From contig CM028912.1 in NCBI GenBank assembly GCA_016801845.1, positions 6,819,501 through 6,883,500 on the forward strand: a DNA stretch of 64,000 nucleotides, given 5' to 3'. Of the stretch, positions 46,906-59,358 are shown in pieces; the first letter of the stretch is position 1; the number at the start of each line of letters is the position of its first letter. The notes under the pieces were generated by a model, which worked only from the letters and a program-made list of their open reading frames with translations, searched no databases and was not told the origin of the DNA. The DNA is from Polydactylus sextarius. Lineage: Eukaryota; Chordata; Actinopteri; Polynemidae. The translations under genes were made by a program, and so were the position numbers.

Positions 46906-46953
46906 GTCCACATAATTCATTATTACTGATGTGACTCCACAGGGAGTCTGCCT

Positions 46954-46954
<1 letters not shown>

Positions 46955-46996
<42 letters not shown>
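46955..46996. repeat. (CA)n microsatellite
   Basis: About 21 CA units. On the - strand this is a TG tract upstream of the central PLD relic exon. PolyCV open frames here are artefacts. Confidence 0.9.
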
Positions 46997-46998
<2 letters not shown>

Positions 46999-49900
46999 TA
47001 TAGAAGCTGCCAGAGCTGTAGCATCACCACAACGCTGTATTAAGTTTGCTAACTAAGTACATGCAACATATAAATGACTTAAGACATTAGTAAGGAGTAA
47101 TGAGGCTGTGATCCTTCCAGAGTCAGTGGAGCACAGACACAGGCGGTTGTTGTGGGTGAGAGGAAGACAAGTGGAGGCGTCCTGGAGTTCAGGCTGTTTC
47201 CACTTCTGCCTTCTCTGTGTTTTCAAATACAATCACACACACACAAGTGCAGCATGTTGCCTTCGCCCCCATTTCTCTTGTACCAACTACTAATCTACTA
47301 ATCTGAAGAGCACTGAGCCGACAGTCACATGTGATTGGCTCTGAATTAGTTAGTCTTTATTATATTCTTCCTATAGGATTAGTAAAGGCAGTGTTATCAA
47401 GGTTTAACTTGCTTTTTTAAATTGTTTTACAACTTTGCATCGGAGAGGATTTGATAGAAAATGAAAAATAAGAAAAAATAAAACTTAAAGTAAACGATTG
47501 CCTAAGTATTTACTCCCACTATGATGTTCCTATTTCATCACAGGTGCAAACAGACAAATAAGTTAATTTTCAGGTTCATTTTAGGTCACATACATCTGTA
47601 TCAGGAATGACGTATTTTCATTTCTTCACAAACATTTTGGAAAGTTTTCTACTGTCTGTTGGACTAAAGCTTTTCTGAACAGACACTGTTGCCCTTTCAT
47701 GACAAAAAAAAAAAAAGGAAGAGTAAGATTTGGACAAAAAATAGCAGATGGTTGTCAGTCAAAGGGGTGTACAACTCATGGCAGGTTTGATATATTTCAA
47801 TTTTTTTTTTTTTTTCAAAGTTTCCTGAGGAGACCATTACCTGTAAATGAAGTTGATTTATTTGTTTATTGTTCGCCTTAAGTTAACTGCTTATTTGTTA
47901 CCAGAGGTCAAGATGAAAGAGGAAATCAACAACTTGCAAGAAAAGCATAAAACTGAAAAAAAGTTCAAAATATTCATAAAATTCACTTCATAATGACTCC
48001 TGTGGGTGTTCAGCCTGAAGAATGGGCCGCGATTGATTGCTTGAATAGCCAGGTAATTGCTGAAACAACAAACCCCCAGTATCACTATTAACAAACCTGT
48101 TTTATATTTGCTTTCACAGAGTTTCATCAGCTCTCATACAATCAAATAATTACACAGTTCACTCATTAACAGTCTGTTTTTCATCTTAATCTGAATGCAA
48201 TGAAAAGTACATTGTTCTGTCTTTTCTATGTTGAGTAGCTGCATTTGAATAAAACATTAACATTAATGCTGAGATAGTTAAGGACTTGTTGGGGTATTTA
48301 ATTTTAAAACAAAACAAAAAAAATAACACTCAACGAATAAAAAACAATAGTACAGCTGATACAAGCAGAAACCAATGGGAAGGAAAAACAAATATTACAT
48401 AAATAAAAAAGCAGCAACAATGAAAAACTTCTCAAAACTCTTTCACAACCTGTTTCAAGAAGTGACACAACCATGTCACTAACGACAACAATAATGTAAA
48501 ATATGAATTATTATACACATATACTCACAAATAAATAGGCTCAGTATCGAGTGTATTCCAAGTGTATTTAAAAGACCACATAAATGTGCCAAAGAGCTTT
48601 TCAAATGTGACGTTAAATACATGTACAATACAAGTAGAATAAGAGTACATTCAAATAGTTGTAATAAGCAGTGCTCTATATCTAACGAGACAAGCCATCA
48701 ATTTAATGTTCAAAATGAGGAAACATGAAAAGTATGAAAAGTATAGTTTTCATCAGCATGTCTCTGTCTGCAAAAGTCAGTAAAGGTGAAGGTGACGTCA
48801 TGTGTTTAAATGAATCGATCACGATTAAACTTTATTTCAATCTAAATGTGACATCAGTTGTTGCTTTTGTTGTTTCTTATTTAGTTATGAATAGTTGAAG
48901 TTATAAAGAATTGGTGCTGAAGCTGTCAGGGGATTTAACAGAGGATACTTTTATAGGCTCTTTGTATTTTTCTTTTATTCTTATTGTAACATATCTGACA
49001 CATTCTCACTGCAGCTCATTGTTACTGTTATTTATGATGGGTTGAACTATAATGTCAGAATAGATTACAGCAGAAAAATCAGCAGACTTGAAGAATTAGT
49101 GTCCTCCTCCTGTGTGTCTGTACTATGTTTAGTTGTAGAATATGGACTGAAATATTGTGCAAATCCATACTTTTTTGTGCTAAACATATAATCACCAGTG
49201 ACTTTATGTTTTGTAAATGATACGAAGCAAACTTTTTCCTCTGTCCTTTTCCTCCTGTCCTACAACAACAGGAGGAACCATACCTACACAGCACGGCTGC
49301 TTTTTGACTGTATCGGGGAAGGGCACGACATCTGCAACATCTATCACTCTGCGTGGGCTAAAGTTGCTGACTGTGCCCCTGACTCTCAAGTTCTTATTGA
49401 TCCCTATTTTTTTTTTCTTTCAAAATCTATGACTCTTTCTCTTCTTCAATTACAGATGTCAGCTCGCCCCCAGAAACATGAGCAAAGAGCCGCCACGAGA
49501 AGACAAAATTACTACTTTTCAGCTCGCTCAAGGTGTACTTTGACACTTAGGATAAAATGCCAAACAGCACATTACAATGAAGGAATGATTTCTTTCACGC
49601 TGTGTGAAAGATGGAAAAAAAAACTGTGTTATGAAAGCACAAGGGATGAAAAGTCTCCTTTCATGTAATGTGGCAGTTACATATGATCTTAACCAAGATT
49701 GCTCTCTTGTACAGTAACAGACGTCTGCGGGCTAAACAGTTCTTGACTCTTCTGAACACTAATGACTCATAAAGCCTCACTGCCACCTCAACTTGACAAA
49801 TGGCAAATGTCAGCGGCATATTCTCCTGGTAGGCATAATTTTATTAAGTGCAAATATCACTGTGCTCCTTAGGAGACACTCAAAGGTTAGACCAGCAGCT

Positions 49901-52900
49901 GTAGCAGTTTCATGTGTATTAGCCGGGATTTTGCAGCAAGTCAGGCTCCCCTGAGTTGATGGACACGACCAGTGAAGCATGAGCATGGATGCTCTATCTA
50001 AATGCAATAAGGAGAAGCTCAGGCTAAGATCATGTTTATTTAAAAGCCTGGGACAATAACCTAATGGGGGGCAGTAATGTAAGGGTGGGTGGAGGGGAAA
50101 GAGGGAATAAAACAGTAAAGAGAGAGAGGGGAAAGAAAGAGTAAATAAGAGACTGGTGGCACATAGAGGAGCAGATCATTTTTTCCCATTTATTGGCTGT
50201 GGTAATTTGTTGACTCACTCATCCATGCAGAGTCTTTATGTTTAATGCAGGCCTCCAGAGGGGAAAGGAGGGAAGGAAAGGGAGAGGAGAGGGGGGGCTA
50301 GGAAATGGAAAGACAGGCAATTGGGGGTAAGGGGCTGCCCTCAGAGAATAGCCTCCATTTCTTAGTGTGAGAGACGGAGGTGGATGAAGTGGGCCTCACA
50401 TGCTAATAGGGGACTTCATATTGCCCTGTCTGAGCTCAATACACCTGCCAGATAATTAAAGGGAATACCCTTAAGTCCACACACACTTTACAGGTGGTGT
50501 GTGTGTGTGTGTAATCTAAACATTATTTCTCACAAATGTAATTATGGTAAATACTAGTTTTGTATGTATGATAATATTTTACTGGTAAAAAGTGGAACTC
50601 AACAGGCAGATTCTCCTTAACTCCCTGTTCAATGTCATCCAGCTGTCAGATGATGTCTGGGTTTTGACATGTGTGGTGGTCTGACACCCATCACACTCAC
50701 CCAGCTGTTCCTGGCATGCCTGCCCTGACCTGGCCCTCAAAAGGGTCATACCCATGTGGACAAACATTGGTGGCCCACTGCTGGCAATGGCCCCCTGCAA
50801 GTCCCATTTACAGGAAGGGTTACTACTGCCTATTCTACTTAGAGACCTAGGATCATGACCCCATCCTTAACAGCTACTGACAAAGACTGAAGCCTGTAAG
50901 ATTTCATATTTTTAGTGTATTTTAGTGTAGAGTCACACTGGGAGGTTTCGTGGTGAATAAGTGTTAAAATAAGTAAGTTTTAGAAAAGTGTGTGGCAGAT
51001 GTTCAGGTCCACACCCAAAAGTTGCTGAAGATGAAGATGATACTGAACAGGAGGTTGACCTGTGATGACCCACACAGAACATTTTGGGCCTGAGGGTTTG
51101 ATATCTTATGTTGGCAAACTGTGTGGAGATGTGTGGACATCTGAGGTTCCAAGAGAGGTGAGACCAAAAAGTCCCTTTTTTGCATTTGCATTTGTACTTC
51201 CACCATGTGTGAAGAGACTGGATGTTTGCAGCAGGTTATTGCTCTTCTGTATAATATAACGCAGTGTAATAATAATAATAATAATAATATAACTGTTAAT
51301 TTACCATTGTAATACTAAAATTAGCAACAGCTCTTAGCGGTGTGAAGTTATAAAAACATGATCCTCTACCTTAGCACAGAATTAGGCTCCTGTGACTGAA
51401 GTGGGGGAACAGAACCAAATTAGGGCCATTAGTTAATTTAGAATCAAATTTAATTAAATCAAATTAAAGTTTGAACCTGGGAGTTCAACTTTTGAGCTTG
51501 AATTTTGACAAAGAAAAAAAAAAAACAGATTCCTAATGTGGATCCTGAAAAACACATTGTAAAGTAAAACAGCCAGCTGTGGTAATGAAGAGAGCTAATG
51601 ATTTGAATGGCAGATCATCTGCTGCTTGTAAAGATCAATGAATACAAGCTGCTACATTGTTATGAATAGCGTTTTAATTATACAAGACAACTCCTCATCA
51701 TCTCTGGTCTGTAATATTACCTGAACTGCACTTTGAAAATTCTATGTTGAGTAGCACACTGTTGTTCTTTGTCATATCTTTGATAAAAGACAAATGTTGC
51801 CATTTGCCTTGCATCATATTAACCTTAAAACAGAGATGATATGAACATTTAACTCTCTCTTGTTGACTTTCATCTATTTTTAGGCGTCTAATAATTTATC
51901 ACTCCTTGGTATGCACATCAGACATGTTACATTGCTACAATTGAGCATCTCTTGAGTATAGAAAACCATAAATAAGAGCCTGGAGCTACATCCAGCTATA
52001 GAAACTGATGTTCATCTCATAAAGGAATCAGTGGACTGTTCCATACACCCTGCTGCCTAAAATAGCACATCTCTGGAGCACGATGTACACGATTTGCAAA
52101 ACATCTGCGCCCCTCTATGAACACTAGGGAAGTGTTTGGTGAATTCTGCCTCTAGAGCATGAGTTTACACACAAGCACACACACCAAGGCCAAAAGAAGT
52201 GTTTCCATTACCCAGCTGGTGTGTGTTGGAGCTCCTTAGGGTGTCTTTAGAATTTGTATCTACTGTATATGTGTGTGCATGCGCGCTCATGTATGTGTGT
52301 GTGTCTGTCTGGTGTCTGTGCGCAAGTCCCCAGCCACTTTCCAGTATCACTCCTCAGCACTCTCTCTCCACCAGCGCTGTCATAAGATAATGTGACAGGG
52401 TGTCAATCATGCCGGGGCCTGGGGTGCCACGGCGACAAGAGGGTTTTTGGCAGAACACTTTCGTGAGCAACACCAGGGAACAGGCAACAGCAGGGACCAC
52501 AGCACCGAGTGAATCAACTTAAACACTGCCAGGTCTCACACGTCCCTTCTCTTTTTTTTCCCCTACAGTCTCCCTCTGGCCACTCAATTCACCCAACCAT
52601 TTTCCCAGTCTAAATCCTGACCCCTGTAAGAAAGAACTCAGTGGGGGTTACATGCAGATAAAATGTTCTGCCATGCCCTAAGAGACTCAACTCTGGCATC
52701 TAGCACATGACCTGAGTATCCATCTTATCTTTGTGCCCAAGGGCCCAGGCTGTACAGTAGACTAGCTGGGTGCTGCCACTCTTCCACTCTGAGCTGTGAT
52801 GTGTTGTGATGGCTCCGTCACTCTGGAAGGCAGGGCCACAGACACCTGTGGAGGCACCGGGTGTTGATGGAATTGGACAGGACTTTATCTCTATCTCTGT

Positions 52901-53084
52901 TTGGTAGGATTCTTGACGGCTGCAGGTGTTGAAGAATCGGGAAACTTACTGAATGTGAGAAGTTGAGTTTTTTCAGGATTATACTTCACTTTCCTGATTA
53001 TGAACATGTTGATGAACTTCAGTGCTGATATATCTTCACAAGTTTCTTTGCTTTTTATTAACTATAACTTTAATATCCTTAATT

Positions 53085-53440
53085 AAGACCCAAGCCCTGA
53101 AAGGGTGAGGCCCTATTGTATCTGTAAGCATTCTTATAATTTTTTTCTTTTCCTTCTCACAGAATGCAGCTTTTTTTGAGGTGGTTCCAATGCATGAAAA
53201 CTTATGAGCACAAAAGTACTACATGACCCTAGCCACACCAACAGGAAGTGAGGTACCTGGGTTTGTTTGAATTTGGACATCTAAGGAATTTGACGTATCT
53301 GTCTTAGACCTTTTGTCAGATTCACGTCAAATTTGGGATACGTGATACTGCATTGTGATGGAATTTTCGATATCTTGTACCATGTAAAAATGACACCATG
53401 ATGAATTTTAATAGCTTGCCAAATAACAGTTACAGTGCAA
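53085..53440 (+). repeat. Dispersed teleost repeat, copy 1
   Basis: It begins AAGCCCTGAAAGGGTGAGGCCC near 53091 and contains CCAATGCATGAAAACTTATGAGC, a segment CACACCAACAGGAAGTGAGGTA and a later TGATGAATTTTAATAGCTTG. The last two recur in the copy at 56370-56700. It resembles a common unclassified fish repeat I remember; family name and limits are not certain. Confidence 0.6.
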
Positions 53441-54188
53441 TGAATGACTTGTATTTATAATAAAATTAACATTAATTCTCTTGCGTATTTGTGTCAAAAA
53501 ATAACCATATACTGTGTGTAATATTGTTATTTATTTCCTTTTTGAAGCTGTTTTTGTTGCGATTGCTTCTTGTTGGTTTTTATTTGTAAATCTGTGTTTT
53601 AAACCTGTGGTTGTCATTAACATTTTAATCCACCAGCCTAAAAACCTGCATACAACGAAGAAAAATGTTGAGACAGTAAGCAGAAAAATGGGGTTGATGT
53701 CGCCCAGCTCCAGGAGAAGAACAGTAAGAGATGTAATATGGCTTTGTTAGTTTCCAGTTGGCCTAGCATTAGTACTGATGTCATTGCCATGGTGATAAAA
53801 CTTAACCACAGTCCACAACTGTTTTTTTTTTTTTTTTTGAGGTTTTAGTGCCCTGTGCTAATTTAGTTCTGTTACTCTATTTAAATGGTTGAAAAGATTG
53901 GTAGTCTTTTAATTTAACTGACTTTATGTTTGTTTGTTTGTTTGTTTTTTGTGTTCTTCTAGATCTTCAAATAGTGAGGGTTGAATTTTTATATCTTCCT
54001 CGTCTCTATCCTTCCAACATGGCCGCTGTGCCATGCCTGTGAGCTTTCCTTGTAATGTGTTTTTGTTTGTTTGCTTGGCCGCGGTGCCAAAATGTTTTTA
54101 GCTGCTCAGCTGTGGAGCTGTAGATATGAACACAGAGCTCGCTGGACCAAACAATGAGGCATCAGGATTTAGTCATTCTGTGTGTTTG

Positions 54189-54280
54189 CTCTGCCTAGTG
54201 TCTTTTAGCTCTGGCTAGTGTGTTTTAAATTTGTCTAGTGTCCTTTAGCTTTGGCTAGTGTGTCTTTGTGTTGGCTAGGA
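54189..54280 (+). repeat. 20-bp minisatellite, about 4.5 copies
   Basis: Units share CTAGTGTsTTTTAGCTyTGG, starting near 54189 and repeating at about 54209, 54229, 54249 and 54269 with substitutions. The array lies in the intergenic region, about 90 bp upstream of pyrimidine-rich sequence. Confidence 0.75.
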
Positions 54281-54743
54281 CGGTTCTCTCTCTTGTACCT
54301 ACAAAGGTAATTTATGTTTCATTTCTTCTTCTATCTTTGAATTGGGTCTTACTCCACAATTTCATATATACTAATACCTTTCTGAGCCACCACTTTCAGC
54401 TTGAGTCAGGTTTTAGTGCAACGCCACGGCCACAACACTGGTACTACATTTTCATTGGTTCGTCCTTCAGTCTTCAGCTTGGTCTCTGTCTCACTCTGTT
54501 TCTTTTCTTTCTCTACATCTAATGGGAATGAAGGACCCAATGGAAAATGGTAAGAAGATTCTTGAGGATGTAGTTTTAGATAATTTAACTTCAAAATGAA
54601 GTGAGGGAAAGGTAGTACAAGTGTTTAGTTTGAGTTTAATCTTTAAATCTTCATTGGCTTTTAACATCATTGCCAGTGTCATGTTGATATATGTGTAGTT
54701 TAAATGTACCACATTGGCCTCTAGTATAATCGTGCTGCTGTCA

Positions 54744-54768
54744 TATATATATATATATATATATATAC
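54744..54768. repeat. (TA)n microsatellite
   Basis: About 12 TA units in AT-rich intergenic DNA. Confidence 0.85.
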
Positions 54769-56188
54769 TTGATTTTTGTAGTCTGACTCTGTCAGGTTTA
54801 ATTCCAACTGGAGTTTCAAATGTAAAGTTATAGATTTTGAGCAGGTCAGGTGAAATAGCGTTGTAGTTTCTTATGTTAACGTTTTTCCTGCGCGACATAT
54901 CGAGAGGCCTCCCAGCAGGGGAATTCATTCTCCCCATGAAGCATAAACATCACATCTATGGTGTCAGTTGTTGACAGTTCATTACGACTTCAGGTTACGT
55001 GACAGGAACATTTGTTCTTCAGGATGAAATGAACCTGACAGAGGGAGATGGCACTCACCCTGGGTGTATTTGCTTAATCTTAATTTATTGGTACTGAGCG
55101 ACAGCAACGACAACTACAGAAACATGTTCTGGAGTAAAACACATTATTTAGTCTTGACAGACCTACAATAGAAACCTTGTTAGTGCAGTTTAATGTCAAG
55201 TTTATTGTCTAGAAGTTGTTATATGTGATGAGTTTATCTGCAGTTTTATCAAGATCTAAGCTGTTTTTATTGTCTGTATTTTAAGTCATATGATGGGATA
55301 GTTTCAGAAACTCCTCCCCCGTATCTTTGCCTGCTTTCATGTCTGTTGTCCAGTGTTCAACTTTCAGGAATCAACAATCAGCAGTTGAAGCCCACTTGAT
55401 GCCCTGATTGGACAGTTTGAAGAGTCATTGCAGAATTATTTTTAATTCAATAATCTTGTTTGTTGCACCAGAAACACATCATCCAGACGGTTGTTCCTCT
55501 GCACTAGATTCTGTTTCTTACTCTGGACTTTGTCTTTGTGTTAATCCTCAGTTGTTTGCTCATGAAACAGTCTCACGTCTGCCATCACCAGGTCTCACTT
55601 CCTCCTGATGTGTCCTGTCAACACCCCCCCATCCTTCTGTGGGTGGATGCTGACATGAGACGTAACATTTACATTATAGAGATTGTAAAATTATTACTTT
55701 AATATTTAGTTACCTTAATTCAAATAGAAATAAAGTTTTCCTCCAAACAGTGGGGCAGTGACGGAGCCAAAAAATAAAAAATAAATACAAGTACAACTCT
55801 AAACATGAAAATGATGTTTATTCTGTGATATTGTAGATTTTTTGGCCTCATGTTGGTTTGTAAGTGTAGAAGATAGAGTCAGGGTGAGGGTGAGGGAGAC
55901 AACAAGACGTACATTCTTTCACATCATCAACTTTTATTTCATCTTTAATTTTTTTTTTTATCTCAATCAAAAGAATGTTCAGACCTGTACTCACCATCTC
56001 TGTCTTCTCCCTCCAGCTGTGAATGAGGACATCACCTCATCCTCTTCACTGGGATCCAGCTCGTTCAGCTCAGTTGTTAATGTTGATTGTTAACGTTTTG
56101 TGGTGTGAGGTCGTCTGAGTTTAGTCTGGGGTACCCTGTACATTTAAGTCTTTCCTCCCTGTATGCCTTCTAGGAGCAACCCATATAA

Positions 56189-56214
56189 ATGTTCCATGGC
56201 TACCCATGGAACAT
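56189..56214. repeat. 11-bp perfect palindromic hairpin
   Basis: ATGTTCCATGG, a 4-base loop CTAC, and the exact complement CCATGGAACAT. It lies just upstream of the second dispersed repeat copy and may be an element end. Confidence 0.7.
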
Positions 56215-56369
56215 ATTTGTGTAAAAGAAAACAAACCTCCATGAGTGATTATAAATTACTTTTACCATTGGTCGGCTCTACCTATCACACCCTCTGTTAC
56301 ATTTGAAAATCTGGAACGTGTTCTAATGGTCGTCAAATGACATCTTTAATGAAATACCAGAGGTGTCAA

Positions 56370-56700
56370 AACTTGTCATTATGGGACATTTTTGAAGGAC
56401 ATTTTAATATCTAGTAAAGTGTTGCAATGGCAGGTGATGATAATTAATAGCTCACCACAAACCGAAATTATGTCATGCTTGTGGGGCTCCCCACAACAAA
56501 CAACAATGGTCTGCATTGCACTAGCCCCGCCCATCAGGAAGTGCAGTATTTGCGATTGTTACCATTTGGGCATGATCAATTTTAATGCACTTGCCATACA
56601 TGATGTGAAGACGTTACTGATCTTACATTGCTGAGGAATTTTTGATAATATGTTGAAATGGCGAGATGATGAAGTTTAATGTCGCCACAAACAAGAAATG
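56370..56700 (+). repeat. Dispersed teleost repeat, copy 2
   Basis: It shares GCCCATCAGGAAGTGCAGTA and two versions of AATGGCnnGATGATnAnnnTTAATnnC followed by CACAAAC. The second half repeats the first, so it may be a tandem or composite copy. It is followed by (CATC)n at about 56721-56740. Related to the copy at 53085-53440. Confidence 0.55.
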
Positions 56701-56917
56701 TGTAATGCTGTAGCACTAGCATCCATCCATCCATCCATCCAGCCTGATGGAAACAGCATGCTTCACTTTATCCCCAAATAATATAGATATAACATGTGGC
56801 TTGTATACAGCTGTATAGAACAGACCAAACAGGAAATATGCGAAGGAGTATAGTAAGCACAAATGTGCAGCTGTGCCATCACAGCAAAATGTAAATACAA
56901 TAAGAACAGACGCCTAC

Positions 56918-57061
56918 CTACAGAGGTTCTCCATGGAGACTATGTGATGGACGCCACGTCTCCTGGGTGCTCATCTTGATGCGATAGCCCTTATCATAGA
57001 GAATCCGCCAGTTCTTCGGCCCCATGTAGAGAACAAAAGAGTCCTTCACCACCAGCCATCG
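56918..57061 (-). pseudogene. PLD relic: PH-domain exon
   Basis: The - strand reads RWLVVKDSFVLYMGPK, then a shortened stretch (WRILYDKGYRIKMSTQE), then GVHHIVSMENLC after a one-base frame change. The PLD family has RWLVVKDSFLLYM and, at the end, RIDNLSR. The donor AG|GTAGGC at 56917 lies at the homologous position. The 5' end is cacttttttCGATGG, and the expected acceptor AG before it is missing. The exon is several codons shorter than in PLD1. A (CA)n run is at 57088-57107. Confidence 0.85.
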
Positions 57062-58895
57062 AAAAAAGTGCAGAGAACTACACTCACTCACACACACACA
57101 CACACACTGTGGTTGAATTCAGTGTGTAAAGAGCAGAATCTGTTTCAAGCCAGATGTGAAGAATGACAGAGGAAATAAATCGTTAAATATGGGACTTTCA
57201 TGAGATACGGATTTTATGCTTATTTAGCGAGCTGCAAACAAATATTACCACAGATTAGTGTGCAATGATGCATTGTCTTATCTTTTAGAACAGAAGTAAC
57301 AAACATCATTAGAAACACACGAGTAACACACTGCAGTTGGATTTTTATCCATTTGCTTGAATTCAAAAACAAACAGTGGCATAATAAAGTAATTAAGCAT
57401 CCACGTACTGGTAAATTTCTAAAAAAAAAAAAAAAATCATGTGTAATAATAATTCAAATTTTGCATCTGATGTATTGAAAAACAGCAGAACGAAATGAAA
57501 GAGACTGACAAGCAAAAAGTTCAGGAAAAGCTCAGTCAGCAAAGCTGAGACTTTAACGAAAATAAATAAAGATTCAACTCCTCTTCTAGTTTTTTGTTGA
57601 AAGGAAACTGTTTAGAATAAAAGAAACTGCAATGGCCAATTTCTTCTGCAGCCTTTGAAAAAGAATGAAGTTGTGTCTGACACATTGGCAGCTTAATGAA
57701 GCTGCAAGCAGAAAAAATAACACTTCACGTACAGTTTGCCGCACTTATTCTTAAGAACAAATTGACTTTGTTTTAATGTAAAATGCTTACTTTGCACTTA
57801 GGCATCATTATTATAATGTGTCATCTCATCCCTCCTTTTTTTTCTGTAGGCGATGGATATTAGGCGCCATCTTAGCTCTTTAAGCGATAGTTTCTTTTCT
57901 CCTGCCTGCTGTGTTTCCCCTCATTAATGCAAGCTATTCTCCATCACCATCCTCTGCGGAGGGACTCTCCTCATACAGGCCACACAACTCTGACAAGGAT
58001 GAAATTACTGTTAGCTTTCACACCTAATTAAGGTGTAGATGGCTCACCTTCAGTGGAGTTGACTGTATTGATGGCATTCTTTTACACGACAAGACTTTGA
58101 CTGCAAGTAGCCGCATACCGAATGGATTCTGTGTATGGAGCTGTTTGAGGATATTTCTCCTCCAGCTGCATCTGTCAGACTTTGTTCAGCTGTTTTCAAC
58201 TCCAGTATAGTTACGGAAGCAGCATTCTAATATTCGAATATTGTCATTTTTATCAAAATATATTAAATTTATCATCGGATTGTAATTCTTTCATGTATTA
58301 AATGTTTTCAGAGGCATTTTAGGAGACTATAATGAACAAAAGAACAGTCAGGATTGAAAATAGCTCTCAATCTAATACTCAACCATCAATCCTTCTTGAC
58401 TAAACATTGAAACAACAACAGTATGTTCTTAAATCTGAGACAAAGAGTAACAACAGATTTTGTCAAGTACAGTTTGACAGTGATTCTCCCCAAATCCCAA
58501 TATCCGAATGAATGCTTTACCAGACTGCACGGTTTCATTTGGCTGGAAGTTCTTTTTTCTTTTCTTTTTTTTTAATCCTTCAGTGGGCTTGTTATATGAA
58601 TTCCCTCTGTCTGCGAAAACATTCTGCATTTTTCCAAGCTGTTGAACAGAAGGAAATGAGAGACTGAACTGAAGAGAAATTCAGTAACCTCAGCTGAGAA
58701 ATGAGCACTCAGGGAAATAGAGAAGCGATGCGTAAAAATAGGTTCCTTACTTAATGTCAGGGTTAGGCATCTATCTCTGTGTAAGTTTCATGTGTTTCTG
58801 CTCATGCCGTAGGTGTGTGTGTGTGTGTGAGTGTGTGTTTAATGCACTGTGTATGTAAGAGAGTGACAAAAAGGGAACAAATTAGCAGTTCTTAC

Positions 58896-59041
58896 CTGCA
58901 GGTTGGCAGGGGAAGCTTTAGATGAGCCTTGAACATCAGCAGCTCCTGATGAAGACCTTGGAAGTGCTTGAAACAGCGTTTGATTTCCCACGTGAAGTCC
59001 CCGTGGCTCAGCTCAATTGTGTAGAGATTTGGATTCAGCAC
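58896..59041 (-). pseudogene. PLD relic: PX-domain exon, fully open
   Basis: An acceptor CAAAG (ending 59042) and a consensus donor CAG|GTAAG (58895-58891) bound 146 nt, 48 codons plus two bases. It reads VLNPNLYTIELSHGDFTWEI, then KRCFKHFQGLHQELLMFKAH and LKLPLPTC. PLD1 has INLYTIELTHGEF and KRKFKHFQEFHREL at the same place. PX domains bind phosphoinositides. This is the best preserved part of the relic, with no stop or frameshift. Confidence 0.88.
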
Positions 59042-59321
59042 CTTTGAGGGGAGCATTTCAAAAGGAGAAGGTTCTGCTTCAACACATCAATAGTCGCTTA
59101 CAAGAACTTTAGAGGAGATGAAACGTGTATAACGATGCAGTACTGTCTTTAAGGATAAGTTTGGGGAGGGTGAGTTTAAGAAACTTTTGATCAGAAAAGG
59201 TGAAGTTTACAAGCTTTATCCTAATAATGACTGAAGATTGCCTTTTAAAAAAATGCCCAGATGGGGCATGTGACAAGCAATGACACAATATCTGCTTTAC
59301 AGTCAATTATATCTCACTCAC

Positions 59322-59358
59322 CTTTTGTTGTAGATGTCTGTCTCACCTCTAGCACCCA
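59322..59358 (-). pseudogene. PLD relic: end of the exon before PX
   Basis: The - strand reads WVLEVRQTSTTK followed by a strong donor AAAAG|GTGAGT (59321). PLD1 has QVLEVERFTSTTR immediately before its PX exon. One extra base in the A-run puts it out of frame with the PX exon. Sequence further upstream stays open to 59685 (ISTLQHIKSSISGGLDLYDL), but I cannot match it to PLD, so the 5' limit is not set. Confidence 0.65.

Larger units (their letters stand above)
42125..59358 (-). pseudogene. Phospholipase D (PLD1/PLD2-type) gene remnant, intron-containing
   Basis: Animal PLD1/PLD2 hydrolyse phosphatidylcholine to phosphatidic acid and have the order PX, PH, HKD1, HKD2. Six pieces occur here in the right order and strand: 59358-59322, 59041-58896 (PX), 57061-56918 (PH), 46905-46808 (central), 43190-43082 (LLPGFE), 42255-42125 (HKD2). 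They are separated by kilobases, and several keep GT donors at homologous positions, so this is a gene copy with introns and not a retrocopy. The PX and LLPGFE exons are open. The PH, central, HKD2 and N-terminal pieces carry frameshifts, and HKD2 also has a TAA. HKD1 and the C-terminal exons were not found by eye. The residues fall between PLD1 and PLD2, so I give no symbol. The gene is probably dead; a divergent live gene with exons I missed is less likely. Confidence 0.8.

Noticed and set aside
48001..48060. Minus-strand NYLAIQAINRG as a possible PLD exon (family has SYAAIQEN)
   Set aside because: Only Y, A, I and Q match and nothing follows; within chance.
50579..50800. Minus-strand 73-codon frame (CQEQLGECDGCQ)
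   Set aside because: No recognised domain and no splice context; not PLD-like.
57850..58000. Minus-strand EESPSAEDGDGE and AGRRKET as remains of the PX 3' exon
   Set aside because: The order is right (between the PX and PH exons), but matches are few and there is a stop; needs an alignment.
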